The notes below the pieces were generated by a model. The model saw nothing but the letters and a program-made list of their open reading frames with translations, did no database searches and was not told the DNA's origin. A DNA stretch of 64,000 nt from Ctena decussata (lineage: Eukaryota > Mollusca > Bivalvia > Lucinida > Lucinidae). The position numbers and the translations under genes were made by a program. Shown here one piece after another: positions 10,080 to 20,948 of the stretch. The stretch is taken from contig OZ022515.1 in the NCBI GenBank assembly GCA_963989385.1, forward strand, positions 8,712,803-8,776,802, in the 5' to 3' direction. Within the stretch, counting starts at the first letter, position 1. Every line of letters begins with the position of its first letter.

Positions 10080-10975
10080 CATGCCTACCAATCGCTCGCA
10101 TGCGAAACTACGCTTCAGAACGTCAATCCATGAGAAGAGTTTCCAGTTTGGCAGAAGGTGAGCCAAAATCGTAAACAAATTTGACATCGGCACAAAATTT
10201 GAGGTATTAAGTTTCTCTGAAAAATGTTTATGCTGAATATAAGAATGCTATTTTGTCAAATATAGATTGTTTCTTCGGCACATGAAAGGGTTAGGCACAT
10301 GGTCCTGCATTTTCCAGATATGCATTTAGTACGGCGGAGCATGTGTTCAATGTCAATCCCGATAAAATATATATGTATGGAAAAGTCGCATTATCTTGCT
10401 TGATTTTGAGTCTCTGATCTTGTCAGTCGCAAAGAAGTGATCAGAACAGAACTACTGTATGCGTGAACCCAAACGTTTAAAGTAAGCTTTTTGCTTTGGA
10501 CAGTTTAGTTTGTAGAACATATACGCAAACACTTGGCATCGTCAGTCCGGTTCCGCATGAGATATTAGAAAAAAAATATAAGGACTTTTGGACTCACATT
10601 TAAGTAGTTCTGTTCACTTCTCTGCGACTGACAAAGTCAGAGACTCAAAATCAAGCTAGGGAATGCGACTTTTCCCTACATGTATATATCGCCGAGACTG
10701 ACCTTGAACACATGCTCCGCCGTACTAAATGCATATCTGGAAAAATGCAAGACCATGTGCCTTATCCTTTCATGTGCCAAAGAAACAATCTATATGTGAC
10801 AAATTAGCAATCTTATATTTTGCATACATAGTTTTCAGAGAAAATAAATAACTCAAACCTTGTGCCGATGACAAATTTGTTTACAATTTTGGCTCACCTT
10901 CTGCAAAACCAGAGATTCCTCTCATGGATTGGCGTTCTGAAGCGTGGTTTCGCATGCGAGCGATTGGTAGGCGTG
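10080..10975. mobile_element. Foldback-type element with ~375-bp inverted arms
   Basis: The left arm (10080-10456) is repeated in inverted form at 10604-10975. Outer ends read catgcctaccaatcgctcgc and, inverted, gcgagcgattggtaggcgtg; inner ends meet around cagaacagaactact / agtagttctg. About 147 bp of unique sequence lie between. Arms are diverged by scattered substitutions and small indels. No transposase ORF is visible. It is probably a non-autonomous foldback or long-TIR DNA transposon; superfamily and target duplication are not resolved. Confidence 0.8.
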
Positions 10976-11021
10976 TTAGCCGAATAGTTTGGCGAGATCC
11001 TGGAAGTAATTCAACCGCGGC

Positions 11022-11358
11022 ACTACAAAACCATCAAAGTAGCATGTGCGCCTAGCAAAGACTCCGATCAGCAAGATCAGATCACACCAGACTAATTTTT
11101 AATCTTTCCCACATGGTGTCTGGAGTTTGATTTGGTCTGGAAATAACTCTGCGGATTCCCCTACTTACATTTTTTTTAGATCAACCTGGGTATCCTCTCA
11201 GTCTTATCACAGGTTTTTGTCTTCCGGCATGGATATAGGGTAGACTCTAACTACCACTGAAGTGCAGAGCAAAGACTCTGATAAGAGTGGGTGGATGCCC
11301 AGGGTGATCGGAGTCTTTGCATGGCGCACATCCGCTGGTGTTTTCTTGTCGCGGCCCA
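11022..11358. mobile_element. Diverged copy of the GAGCCGCGACACGA-type MITE
   Basis: Both ends match the family at 27909, 45178 and 46741: catgtgcgcctagcaaagac near 11043 and, inverted, gtctttgcatggcgcaca near 11312, with cttgtcgcggccc at the right end. The middle is diverged or expanded. No coding content. Confidence 0.55.
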
Positions 11359-14117
11359 TTTTGCTACTCAGTCTGTCAATTGTTGCATATTTGGGATGCA
11401 AGCCTTATTTAGTTTGAAACAATACTTCCTTTTGTGCAATTAATGAGCGACACAGCGCTGCTTAACATCAGGCCTGTTCCCTTTCTTAAACCGTCAGTTG
11501 CAATAATAATTAGAACAACATTGTTTATCGAAAGCAAGGACCATAAGAAATGCTTTGACAAACCTTACGTATTCACAGTAGCCCGCGGTAAGTGCCGTAT
11601 CTATGTTAAGAAGGTTTTCACAATATTTATCGTGTCGAAATTTATACTGTCAGGTCATTTGGGATCATAAGGCATAGTCTCATTAACTATATAAAAACAA
11701 AAATGAAATAAAAACGTTCTCATTCAGCTGGCTTGAGGAGAAACCATGAATTGACTTACACTTTAAAAGAAAATAAGATAAAATTAAGAAAAAAAAATGT
11801 TTTAACCTCATGGTAATTCTCATCATTGTAGTATTTTTTTTGGAAGATTTGATTTACCTTTACTGAAACTGGTGTGAAGTGTCGCGTTGCGCTTCGCACA
11901 TCACGTTTCAGTTTAATAGATTTGGTCATTTGGAATCAGCAGACCAGTATGCAAACTTGCGCAAAAAGCTGGTGCTGGAAGGTGTTAGCAGCATTGCATA
12001 TGACATTCCTGTTCTTGTAGAGCAAAAATTAAGTCTGAAAGATCCCAGTAAATCCGAGCCTCCGTTTTTCTATTGAATTTGTGGCCCCTGCTTTCGATAT
12101 GCATTGTATAAGGAAACACACAATCAAGAAAACATAATAGATTACTATGTTTCGCTTCTAGCCTTTACTGACATTCATATGTCCGCTCTCAAGGAAGATC
12201 TATTGACAACAAGGATCAGAATCAGAGATGATAGCAGAACCCGTTTTATTGTTCTGATGCCGAAATGCCACGACGCAATACTGCCCGCACTTGCTGTCAC
12301 CGGCTTCAACGAAACTCCGTCAGTTAATTCGTACTTGGATAACACCAAAAGTTTGACAAAGCTTCTGTTTTCGACGTGTTCATTACTAAAAGATATCTAT
12401 TATGCATGCCAAGTACCTGTTCTTTTGCCACTGTGTTTTAAGTATGATAAGCCGTTTTATTTTGATGTTATTCAAATGCTGATGTTTTAAATATTTCGTC
12501 TGCTATGAACTCAGCATCAGTTTAAGAAGGCTTAACCTGTAATTTTGTATGTGTGCCATTTCGAAATTTTGAGAGAAAAAAATAATCGAGTTTTGTGTAA
12601 ACTTGAACCGAAGTTTATGCCTGTCTTAGTATAATATAAACGGTTTCTTGCAAAATCTTGGTGTGTCATCAAGTGTCCCCAGATGCCTAACAAAATGTTA
12701 ATTGTGAACTATTTTCAAAACCAATACTCAAATATTGGCATTAATGTAGAAGAATTGTATTTTAGCGCTGATTTGAATATCACGCAGGTGCTTCTAAAAT
12801 TGTATAACATACGAATAGCATTTATGTAAGCAAGACAAGTATAATATGTACATGTATCCTAAATTATACAAAACGTGGTCTATCTACACACACGGACGGG
12901 TAGTATGTAACGCTTTTTTACTTTCTTCCAGGCATTCATGACAGTAATTGACACACTCAAATAAAATATGTAAACCTGAAAATTGTACACAACATGATCA
13001 AGTGAGATATCAGAATATCGGTTAAGGTACACGAATATTGAATTATTCCATTATACCGTCTACATACGCCAAACAGCTACAAAAAATTGGGAAAAGAAAT
13101 AAAAAAACAATTTTCACCGTTTTGTTTTCCTAAAAACAATATTTTGTATTTCTTCATACTTTTTACATTATTTTCCATTAAAATTCATATCTCTAGCACA
13201 TGAACGCACTTTTATTTCAGCAAATCATATAAACTGTAATGAGGATATTTGAACAAACTGATAACAAACAATTGTAGTTTTCTTGTTAATAAAAATATTT
13301 TTACATTCTTTAATAAATGCAAGAAAATTGAATTTCATGAAAAACGTCATGAAAAATATATTCAATCGATGGAGCATGCTTATGTATATTATGTTAGTAA
13401 AACTTACATTGTATGTTAAAGAATAAAACAAAAAAAAAAAACATAACACTGTTTCGTTTTTTTCTTTTTTTTTGTTTTTTTTTTCGAAAAACAATGTTTT
13501 AGTACAAAATATCCCCAAAGCAGACTGCCCAAATTTGCACCTGCTGCAAGCACAGCCGGTCCTTGCCCTATTTATTTTCCTGTTATTCGGTTCTACCAAA
13601 GAGTAATGTCGACAAAAATGCGCAGATGGAATGGAAACTGTGAAGATCTTGATCATTCTGGTTCCTAAAGAACAGTCTCGGTTTCCACTGTTTGTACAGA
13701 CCTATGTGCCCGTAAACTTAGGATCTTTACGGTAGACATTGTTAGTGTGTTTTATAACTGTATATACTCCATAGTTTATCGGTCTGATGATGAACAATAA
13801 CTCTGTTTTGTCTTTTTAAACAAGTAAGATCAGAGTTGTCCCCAATACGTCCACCTTAAGTGAACATCAACTATCCGAAATTCTATGTTACAGTAATACA
13901 TTTTATGCATTATAATGCTGAAAAATCTGGAGACTTATGAGTATCCATCATGTTCATTTATGGTCTGTCATGTTGCTTACAAATTTCAGTTTACGTTAAA
14001 AAACCTAGTACCAAATACGACATCATTTTTGGGCCAGTATATCCTAAAACCGTTCGTTCCACTTACTTTGGCAAATCATTATGCAGTCACGTGTACCTGA
14101 TCTTTTGATTTCTTTAC
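11359..14117. other. Gene-free AT-rich stretch
   Basis: No supported gene. The short ORFs at 11879-12076 and 12104-12490 have no motif I recognise and sit in AT-rich sequence. Around 13525-13575 is a fragment (cacctgctgcaagcacagcc) shared with the SINE-like repeat at 30230-30465. A/T homopolymers occur near 13430-13490. Confidence 0.4.
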
Positions 14118-14345
14118 TTGAGTGGTCGGGTCTGGTCGCGCGATGGTGCTTGGTCACTTTAAATGTCGGAGCGTCCCACTTATTTGGATTATAATAGTGC
14201 AAGGGCTTACTGAACTTGCAATTGGTGCAGGGTCGGGATTGTTTGAATTTTTCTCTCATCTATCTTTTTTGGTTCTTTCTCGCTCTCTCTCAGCCCAATA
14301 TAGGCTGCAATACTGTCTCAAAGGTCCATTAAACATAAAAAAAAA
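14118..14345 (+). repeat. SINE-like interspersed repeat, copy 1
   Basis: Homologous on the opposite strand to 30230-30465. Shared landmarks in order are gtcg..gcgatggtgct, a cggagcgtcc / cggggcgtcc block, a gggcaag-like block, a CT-rich stretch and ctgtctcaaag..c.ttaaac at the 3' end. The tail resembles the (g)acgttaaaccaa tails of molluscan SINEs. An overlapping 110-codon ORF is a by-product. Confidence 0.6.
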
Positions 14346-15600
14346 TATTAACAACCTTCATCTGACTTTTATCTGGACAATGCATGGAAGTCTGAAAAAT
14401 TCGATGTCTACAGCCGAAGCTGGTATAGTTCTGGCCCAGGTAATTCATCAGTGAATGTAAGCCTATTCCCAGAATTATTTACTGTCTTTTAGAAAGAGGG
14501 GCATGGGAGTGGAATTAAAGCTATAATCATAGTGAATTTCTTCAAATAATGTTTCTATACTTCAATAAGTGTGTCTGATATATCAAAACGGTGTTCGATC
14601 TGCGATAATAGTGCAGAAATCAGGTTAAGAGGGAAAGTGTGTATTTTATTGACAAAAACGTATGTAGCTTGGTTGTTTTGAATTGAACAGCCTACTTGGA
14701 CAGTATTGCAGTTTATATTGAGTCATCAAATTCAACGAAATGGATGAAAAGTCAACCGTGAGCAACAAAAATCTAAACAATTCCCTATCCAAAACGACGC
14801 CTGCAAGTATGGATGTGTATTGCCCTAGTACTCTCTAGATGGATTAGGAAGGACTGGCATCGAAAGTTACCTAGCAGCATCGATCGATGAGCATCATCCA
14901 AATGCACTTTTGAAGAACAAAACACAAAAAAGATATATCAAATACTTTAGACACTTGATAAACTCTTTCAAATAAACAGACGTATAGGCATAGCAAAGGA
15001 ATAATGGTAATTGTTGCCCAAAATTAAGTTTGGAGACCAGTTATATCCTGTTATGTTTATTCAAGATAATTCTGAGTTGAAATACAACAAACTTATTGGT
15101 TTTATAATGATTTTTATAATGCACTGCAAAATCTGCATCTAAATTAGAAAGGGTATAGCAAATCAAAGATATGAGCCATGTGCGTAAACAAATGTATAAT
15201 AAAATGAATTCGCGTATGCGTAAACAGAAAATAGTATTTATCTTTTAGTTTATACACAACTTGTTTACGCAAACATGGAGTGTATTGGTCAGAGTAAGCA
15301 AATAAGTAGGCTTATCTAAGCCTTCTATTGTCTTAAAATAAGGCCATTATATTCTCATAGACCGTAAAGTACATTTTACGTGAAAGCACAAACTTGCTTT
15401 ACACTAAGTTCTGTCTTTCATTAGCGGTTTTAATATCTTGCTGGTTTCCCACTGTAACGACAACTTCAACCTAATTCATCTGCCATAATTAAAATAAGGA
15501 ACGGTGAGCAAGAAAGCAAATGTCTGTTAAAGGTCTTCCGTACTAAAAATACTCGCCCACTGGGCACATAATCTTGATTCACCATTGTGTGCCTGCTGGG
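14346..15600. other. Gene-free stretch
   Basis: AT-rich intergenic sequence; I see no gene, RNA or clear repeat. Confidence 0.35.
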
Positions 15601-15745
15601 ATTGGACCAATGTGAACTTTTACTTTCTTTATAATACTCCAAAAACGTCGACATTACGTCGCATAGACTAGACGTCGAACCGACGTCATCACGTCGATTC
15701 GACGTCACTACGACGTAACGTCGACGTCACGCGCCCGCTGGGTAC
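15601..15745. repeat. ACGTC-rich degenerate palindromic repeat
   Basis: About eight cgacgt/acgtcg words are packed in 15645-15735 (for example gacgtcgaaccgacgtcatc). The patch is bracketed by similar gcctgctggga and gcccgctgggta words at 15588 and 15732, with another cccactgggcac at 15556. It looks like a short non-autonomous repeat or tandem patch. A clustered CREB/ATF half-site array is an alternative reading, unsupported here. Confidence 0.5.
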
Positions 15746-16142
15746 ATACTAGACGAATTGATGAAGTATGAATTTTTGACGATAAGCATGTAAAACCAAT
15801 TAAGTTACAGAATAAAAAGGAATGCTAGGAAAAAGATGACCAAAGCACACAAAGCAAACAGATGGCTATTGCCTTTTTCAGTTAAAAACAAGGTTCTACA
15901 TTATTTAGTATCGTTTGATAAAGCAAAGCACCTCTGACTGTTTCAATGCAAATTTGACTATTTTTCGACAAATTACTACAGCTTCTGTGGAAAGATAATG
16001 CAACGTGACTTATTTCTCATACGTCCAAGCTCAGTCGCTTCTTAAAATTCCAGAAAATATTTACTTAAGGTACACTAAGTTAGACGGCAATGATTGAAAA
16101 AATATGACATCTCGTTTTTTAATCATTTAACATTTCTTTAGT

Positions 16143-16490
16143 AGCATTACCAGTGAGGAGGTTCGCAGGAAGATCCAAGCAGCCATTGGAGAATATGATG
16201 AACTCCTGACGCTGGTCAAGAAACGGAAACTAAGGTGGTTTGGCCACGTCTCAAGGTCTTCTGGTTTAGCAAAGACAATTCCACAGGACACAGTGAAAGG
16301 AAAAAGAAGAAGAGGTAGACAGAAGAAGGGGTGGGAAGACAATATCAAGGAGTGGACAGGAATGGATTTTGCCAGCTCAATTAAGGCAGCTGAAGACAGG
16401 ACAAGGTGGAAAGGAATTGTGTGGAAGTCATCTGTGGTGCCCAAGCGACCTAGTAAGGTTATGGGATAGAATAGAATAGAATAGAATAGT
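16143..16490 (+). pseudogene. 5'-truncated LINE, C-terminal end of ORF2 plus 3' tail
   Basis: An open frame from 16143 to the TAG at 16467-16469 encodes 108 residues typical of the extreme C-terminus of non-LTR retrotransposon polyproteins. Landmarks are LRWFGHVSR, KRRRGRQKKGWEDNIKEW and AAEDRTRWKGIV. The stop is followed by a short tandem tail of ATAGA units (16466-16490), as many LINEs end in microsatellite tails. Everything upstream (endonuclease, RT core) is missing, so this is a 5'-truncated insertion. There is no frame break in the retained part, suggesting moderate age. Clade not assigned. Confidence 0.85.
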
Positions 16491-16496
16491 AGCGTT

Positions 16497-18120
16497 AAAC
16501 ATATAATAAATATATATTCTTCCGCACGAAACATGCTTTCTAACAAACATACTCTGCTTATTTCGACACATTACCTTGATCCTTGTTTTGCTTTTTAGAG
16601 TTTAGTGCTGCAGATATTCAAAAAGAGTGGCAACAAACGTGTCGTTTCAGTGACTCCAAGAGAAAGAGTAAATCAACTAAGACGAAAAAGTAGATACGAA
16701 CACAGTTCTTCCTTTCCCGCTGAGATGATCACAATGTTATGACTTAATATTGTGATAACAAAACAACATGACAGGGCCCCTCGCAGGATATGTAGTGAAA
16801 CAATGTTGTAAGCAATACAAAAAGGAAGAACTGTCTCAAACTACGGCCTCAGAATGATCATTGCTCGAAAAACACTGTTGCTGCCTACAACTGATTTTCC
16901 AGATAACTCCTGTTAGTTTAAACAATATTTATTCCACTATACAATAACTTCTGTTCTTCGGATCCTGTTTTGTGCACTCCTTTAGATCCTGCATTTCAGA
17001 GTTGGCGTTGCTGTTGTTTTATCATCTTGTTTGATTTCAGTAGTCTTGCATGTATATCGGTGTCACACGCTTTTAATAGACATGTCTATAAGAACATGAA
17101 AAACATGTAATGACCAGGGTTTTCACGCGCCGATAATGACTATCTTAGCGGCTTTTCGTATGCAGGTTTCAGGGCAATACTCCGTCAATACAGAAAAAAG
17201 CGGCAAAACTGCAGTTGAAGATATTCATTCAAGACTTTAACGGAAGAGTTATACAATTTCAGATATTGTAAAAATGAAAGTGCAGACGACATAGAGGGAA
17301 AGTATTGACGAATATGATAATGACTTGTGAAATGCTCTAAGAGGTTGCACAGAAATTCACGGTAGCTGACAATGGCCTGAAACGAGGATTTTTATAGACA
17401 TGCATAGTGCGTGTAGAAACGAGCATGGTAATGACGATGAGGCCGAAAAATAGAGCGCAAATATTTTAGCGATCAAACATTTTTTTCCAATGCACAAACG
17501 GCTGCCAGTTCCCGAGGGAGATCTATTAAATCCGATTTCTAAGAATATTCCCGCTGATCACAAAACCCCTAAGGAAGACTGTAAAATGCACTATAGTTGA
17601 TGAACCGGGAGAGTACATACTGCACCACAGCAATGGCAGTGATTGCAAATAGAACATAAAAGCAGTCCTTTTAAAGCAAAGAGTATGATTAGAAGAATTG
17701 AAATAGGCCATGCCACGTAGTTTTCGCTACAAAAGCAATGTCAATGACACTGTAGTGGCCTAGCATGTACATGTACGTTAGAGGGTAGCATTCAGCAATG
17801 TTGTAAGTTTCAGAGACTTAGTCTACTCAAGGACTAGTATATATTAAAATGGCACGCAAATTGATAAACCATTTGTGTAGAATATGATTCTAATTCATTC
17901 ATTTACTCCAAATTCAAAGACGAAAAAATGAAATATTATGTGCACTTATGTTGATGTCGGGAAACATTTTACGGCCAACACACTCCCAAAAAGCGCAAAC
18001 CCGCGGCAGCGAATTTAATGAATTTCTTTAAGAGCAATGAAAACGTTTACAAGAAGGGCTAGACAACGTAATGCTGGCTACTTCTGAGTACCGTATTCTG
18101 AGTTTCGCTTATGTCGGTGC
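16497..18120. other. Gene-free stretch
   Basis: AT-rich intergenic DNA with only short chance ORFs; nothing further recognised. Confidence 0.35.
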
Positions 18121-18121
18121 T

Positions 18122-18153
18122 GCGGGGGGGGGGGGGGGGGAGGGGGGGGGGGG
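18122..18153. repeat. G homopolymer tract
   Basis: About 30 bases, almost all G with one A break, then cgggcg. It is a potential G-quadruplex and a likely sequencing or assembly weak point. Confidence 0.9.
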
Positions 18154-18154
18154 C

Positions 18155-18570
18155 GGGCGTGGCTGGTGTCGCACTTTTCTTTGCTGGTCATGAATAGACT
18201 CCATTGAACCGAGTCTGCTATTTTCTGTTCTTTGATGTATTCCTTGCTTCCAAAGGAAGTTACACTTTAGAACTTACATGTATTTATCTGCACTGCAGCG
18301 GTTTTTTGTTCCTTGTGGCGACCGTAAAACGTCTACCCATAGAGCAACATAGTGCAGATTGTATTTTCTGGTTCTTTGGAATCATTGAGTTCATTTGTAA
18401 TGAGTTATTTTAAAAATAGAGTTCCGCTTAATCCAGTTCTAGGGGGCGTGGCTGGTCTTGCACATTTCGTTACCGGTGATGAACAGACTTAATTAAACCG
18501 ACTCTGCCATTTTCTGTTCTTTGATTTATTCCTTACTTCCAAAGGATCTTACTATTCAGAACTTATTGTT
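18155..18570. repeat. Direct duplication of a ~130-bp unit
   Basis: gggcgtggctggt(g/c)t(c/t)gca...ttctgttctttgat.tattcctt.cttccaaagga...agaactta occurs at 18155-18280 and again at 18440-18565, with about 160 bp between. It is a local duplication or tandem-type repeat with substitutions. It is non-coding. Confidence 0.7.
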
Positions 18571-20157
18571 CTTCACCAGTGTACATGTAATGATCAGGCA
18601 ACGAAGACCAGAGTAAGCAATATGTTCAATTGTGTAAATTTCAAACATGAAGTCAACCCAATTATTGTTATATACTAAAATGTGATAAGACGATAAAGGT
18701 TTTTAAGTAGAAAGTGCCTGCTCAATTTCGTAAGCTGTATAGTTTCAAAAACATTTTCAAGATTTCCTTAAAATAATACATTGTTCTGATATGCAAATAG
18801 TCAGTACCTCTCAAACTTATGAAACTGTTAGGACTGATTGGATTATGCAACGCAACTTTGTACTCAACGCCAATTATAAAAAAAATACATATAATCGTAA
18901 TTAGCTAAGTTTGAAAGAGAACTTTGACTTCAAACATTCAATGATTGGTGAAAAGATAAAGATTCATCACGATTCTTCTTTTTAGTACAATATTACAAAT
19001 ACGGGACAATTGTGTTAAACTAAGACCTTCCGCCATTTGACCAAAGGACCAAAATAGAGGATCTTACATGAGTGCTCATGTATTATTGAAGCTATTAAAC
19101 GAGTTTAGGAAAAAAATCAAATGCGAGGCTATGTCGAGCATCCTACCGGTTTTCTACAACAAGTTTAATAACATCCATAATACAGTTGCCATAGCACGAA
19201 GGCAAAATTCTATTCATCATATCACACTAAAAAAGCATTTTCTTAGCAAATTCTTTACTTAAACGTCACTATTTCGCCATTTGAAAACGAAAACGCGACA
19301 TTTTTATGGACGTCAACACATAACGTTACGACGTACTTTGTTTATGTAAATCACTAGCTGATTATCGTTTTAATGTATGGCTTTATTACACTCTTAGATG
19401 CGACGTCATATGATAAATAACTATTCTTACCATCTGTATGTTTTTCGGAATGATGAAACATTCCAACGAAAGATTTGATCTTAAATGTAACGCCGTTTTT
19501 TTGCAATGGCGTTTCAGAATTTACTCCCATTAAAACGGGAGACAAAGTTTCGATGTAATTTTCACCATCGGAAAGGTAAAAAAATATTCAAAGTTGTGTT
19601 CTTGAATATTAAATTGCAACAGAAAACAGTACATTTTTACTAATTCAAATGTCATCGAGAATTACCCTAGACACTTTCTAATTAATCAGAAGCATGTCAT
19701 TTGAATTTAAATGGTAGTTTAGACTAAATCATTAATTCCATGCATCTCAGGGCTTCAGTTGTTATATTAAGGTTTTGTCTGCAAAATTATTCTAAATGAG
19801 GCAGTTTCAATAAAGCGGCACTACATGTAATTGCTAAGAGAAGACGTTCCTATTTAGCAGTAACTAATGAAAATACAAAAATAGAATAACACGGACTCAT
19901 TGCCTGTATTTTTACTCTTAGTCTACTTATTCACACGGATCAAATACATGAAGCTTATATGTTTATGAACCACAGCAGAATTCATGGTGAGGAATAAGCG
20001 TGTTCGTAAAGCTATCTAAGCTACCCACCCCCTTTCCCAATCCCATCCCGCGACCCACCTTAACCGCTCGATAGCAGTGTTTCTGTTGTGGTGGTATGAT
20101 AATTGTTATGAATATGGTGTAAATATTTTCTTTTACCATGATTTTGCAGATTTTAGA
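18571..20157. other. Gene-free stretch before the second retroelement
   Basis: AT-rich intergenic sequence. No supported genes; short ORFs look random. Confidence 0.35.
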
Positions 20158-20202
20158 TGTTTACTAGGTTTGAAATAAACAAGTAGTTTACACTGTACTT
20201 TA

Positions 20203-20274
20203 GAACATTCTGGAAAATTGGGGAATTTTTAGAATGTTCCCGAAACAGAAAGAATTGTCTGGAAAGTTCTGGAA
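20203..20274 (+). promoter_or_regulatory. Distal heat-shock-element clusters in LTR
   Basis: In-register alternating GAA/TTC units (5-bp spacing), the binding form of trimeric heat shock factor: 20203-20215 (GAA-TTC-GAA), 20232-20244 (GAA-TTC-GAA) and 20252-20274 (five units, one with a mismatch). They lie upstream of the TATA box of the same LTR. Confidence 0.75.
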
Positions 20275-20304
20275 TTCGCTCCCCATTGTCAAAAGAATGT
20301 TGTG

Positions 20305-20357
20305 GAAGCTTCAGGAAACTTTGAGAATTTTCAAGATGTTTCGAGAATTTTCTAGAA
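20305..20357 (+). promoter_or_regulatory. Continuous 11-unit heat-shock element
   Basis: Eleven consecutive alternating GAA/TTC units, each exactly 5 bp apart: GAA, TTC, GAA, TTT, GAA, TTC, GAT, TTC, GAA, TTC, GAA. Nine units are perfect and two have one mismatch. Three units suffice for a functional site, so this is unusually long. The inverted LTR at 39442-39489 keeps ten of the units. Confidence 0.8.
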
Positions 20358-20474
20358 TATCTAATTTTAGTGATGTAGAAAATAATAGAAATTTCTGTTG
20401 TAAACATTAAGAATCTTTTGGTATAAAATTATGTCGGAATTGAGAACTGTCTAGTAAAATCTATCACTGGTTAA

Positions 20475-20505
20475 TTCCTGAATGTTCCTAGATAATATAT
20501 AAAGG
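20475..20505 (+). promoter_or_regulatory. Proximal HSE and TATA box of LTR promoter
   Basis: TTC-ct-GAA-tg-TTC at 20475-20487 ends 8 bp before TATATAAAGG (20496-20505). An initiator-like TTAGTC lies about 25 bp downstream. The arrangement resembles animal hsp promoters. In the inverted copy the HSE is kept (39312-39324) but the TATA reads TATATTAAGG. Confidence 0.75.
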
Positions 20506-20863
20506 CCACCAATTTTCCTTTAGTCATCTTTGTAAACACTTTCGCCAGTCTATAGTTAAATAAGTTATACTGGAATTTAAATATATTGGATTACTTTGTG
20601 ACTTTCATTCTGGGATTATTTAAAAATATTCTGCTGACTTTAATATTTGGGATCAGAAACTGTGAAAGGACTTGTGTTTTTAACAGATATTTTGATTGAC
20701 ATTTAGGATAATTTATGGTATCGTAAATTACATATTTTCTTGATTGATTAATGACTGTTTTAATTTTGATATACATGTAAATAAATTTTGTTAAGTTTTA
20801 AGACAGGCTTGTTGCTTGTTTACTTCCATCTTTTTCTGTTACCTCCGCCAGGTCGTAACAAAT

Positions 20864-20881
20864 TGGGGGCTCGTCCGGGAT
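20864..20881 (+). promoter_or_regulatory. Primer-binding site, tRNA-Pro, 18/18 match
   Basis: TGGGGGCTCGTCCGGGAT, 3 nt after the LTR end, is identical to the classical tRNA-Pro primer site of gammaretroviruses. It marks the 5' boundary of an internal region only about 67 bp long before the next polypurine tract. Confidence 0.9.
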
Positions 20882-20936
20882 AGGACATTATAAGCCGAAA
20901 TGGCTTTCAGTCATCATAAAAAAAGATGACTTCCTT

Positions 20937-20948
20937 GAAGTGGGGGAG
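20937..20948 (+). promoter_or_regulatory. Polypurine tract of the miniature internal region
   Basis: GAAGTGGGGGAG abuts TGTTACGGG, the start of the next LTR. With the primer site at 20864 it encloses a very short internal region (leader plus PPT only), a TRIM-like or internally deleted layout. The mirrored copy is at 38853-38864. Confidence 0.8.

Larger units (their letters stand above)
20158..20860 (+). repeat. HSE-rich LTR (left copy) of Gmr1-like/derivative retroelement
   Basis: The 3' end GTAACA at 20860 is fixed by the primer site that follows. The left limit is uncertain; TGTTTAC at 20158 is a candidate. Order of signals: heat-shock-element clusters (20203-20357), a proximal HSE (20475-20487), TATATAAAGG (20496-20505), an initiator-like TTAGTC (about 20522), and AATAAA (20780-20785) before the end. 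This is a textbook U3-R-U5 layout. An inverted copy of its 3' 550 bp lies at 38940-39490. The 5' part differs between the copies, so one or both are rearranged. Confidence 0.75.

Noticed and set aside
11879..12490. Two adjacent plus-strand ORFs (65 and 128 codons) as a host gene
   Set aside because: No domain, no splice logic and no similarity I recognise; different frames in AT-rich DNA.
14122..14454. 110-codon ORF as a membrane protein
   Set aside because: Lies over the SINE-like repeat that recurs inverted at 30230.
15645..15735. CRISPR-like array
   Set aside because: Units are short degenerate palindromes without regular spacers, in a eukaryotic context.
16127..16546. 139-codon minus-strand ORF
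   Set aside because: Antisense shadow of the LINE C-terminal coding region.
20153..20407. 84-codon minus-strand ORF
   Set aside because: Antisense of the HSE-rich LTR; the open frame is caused by the GAA/TTC repeats.
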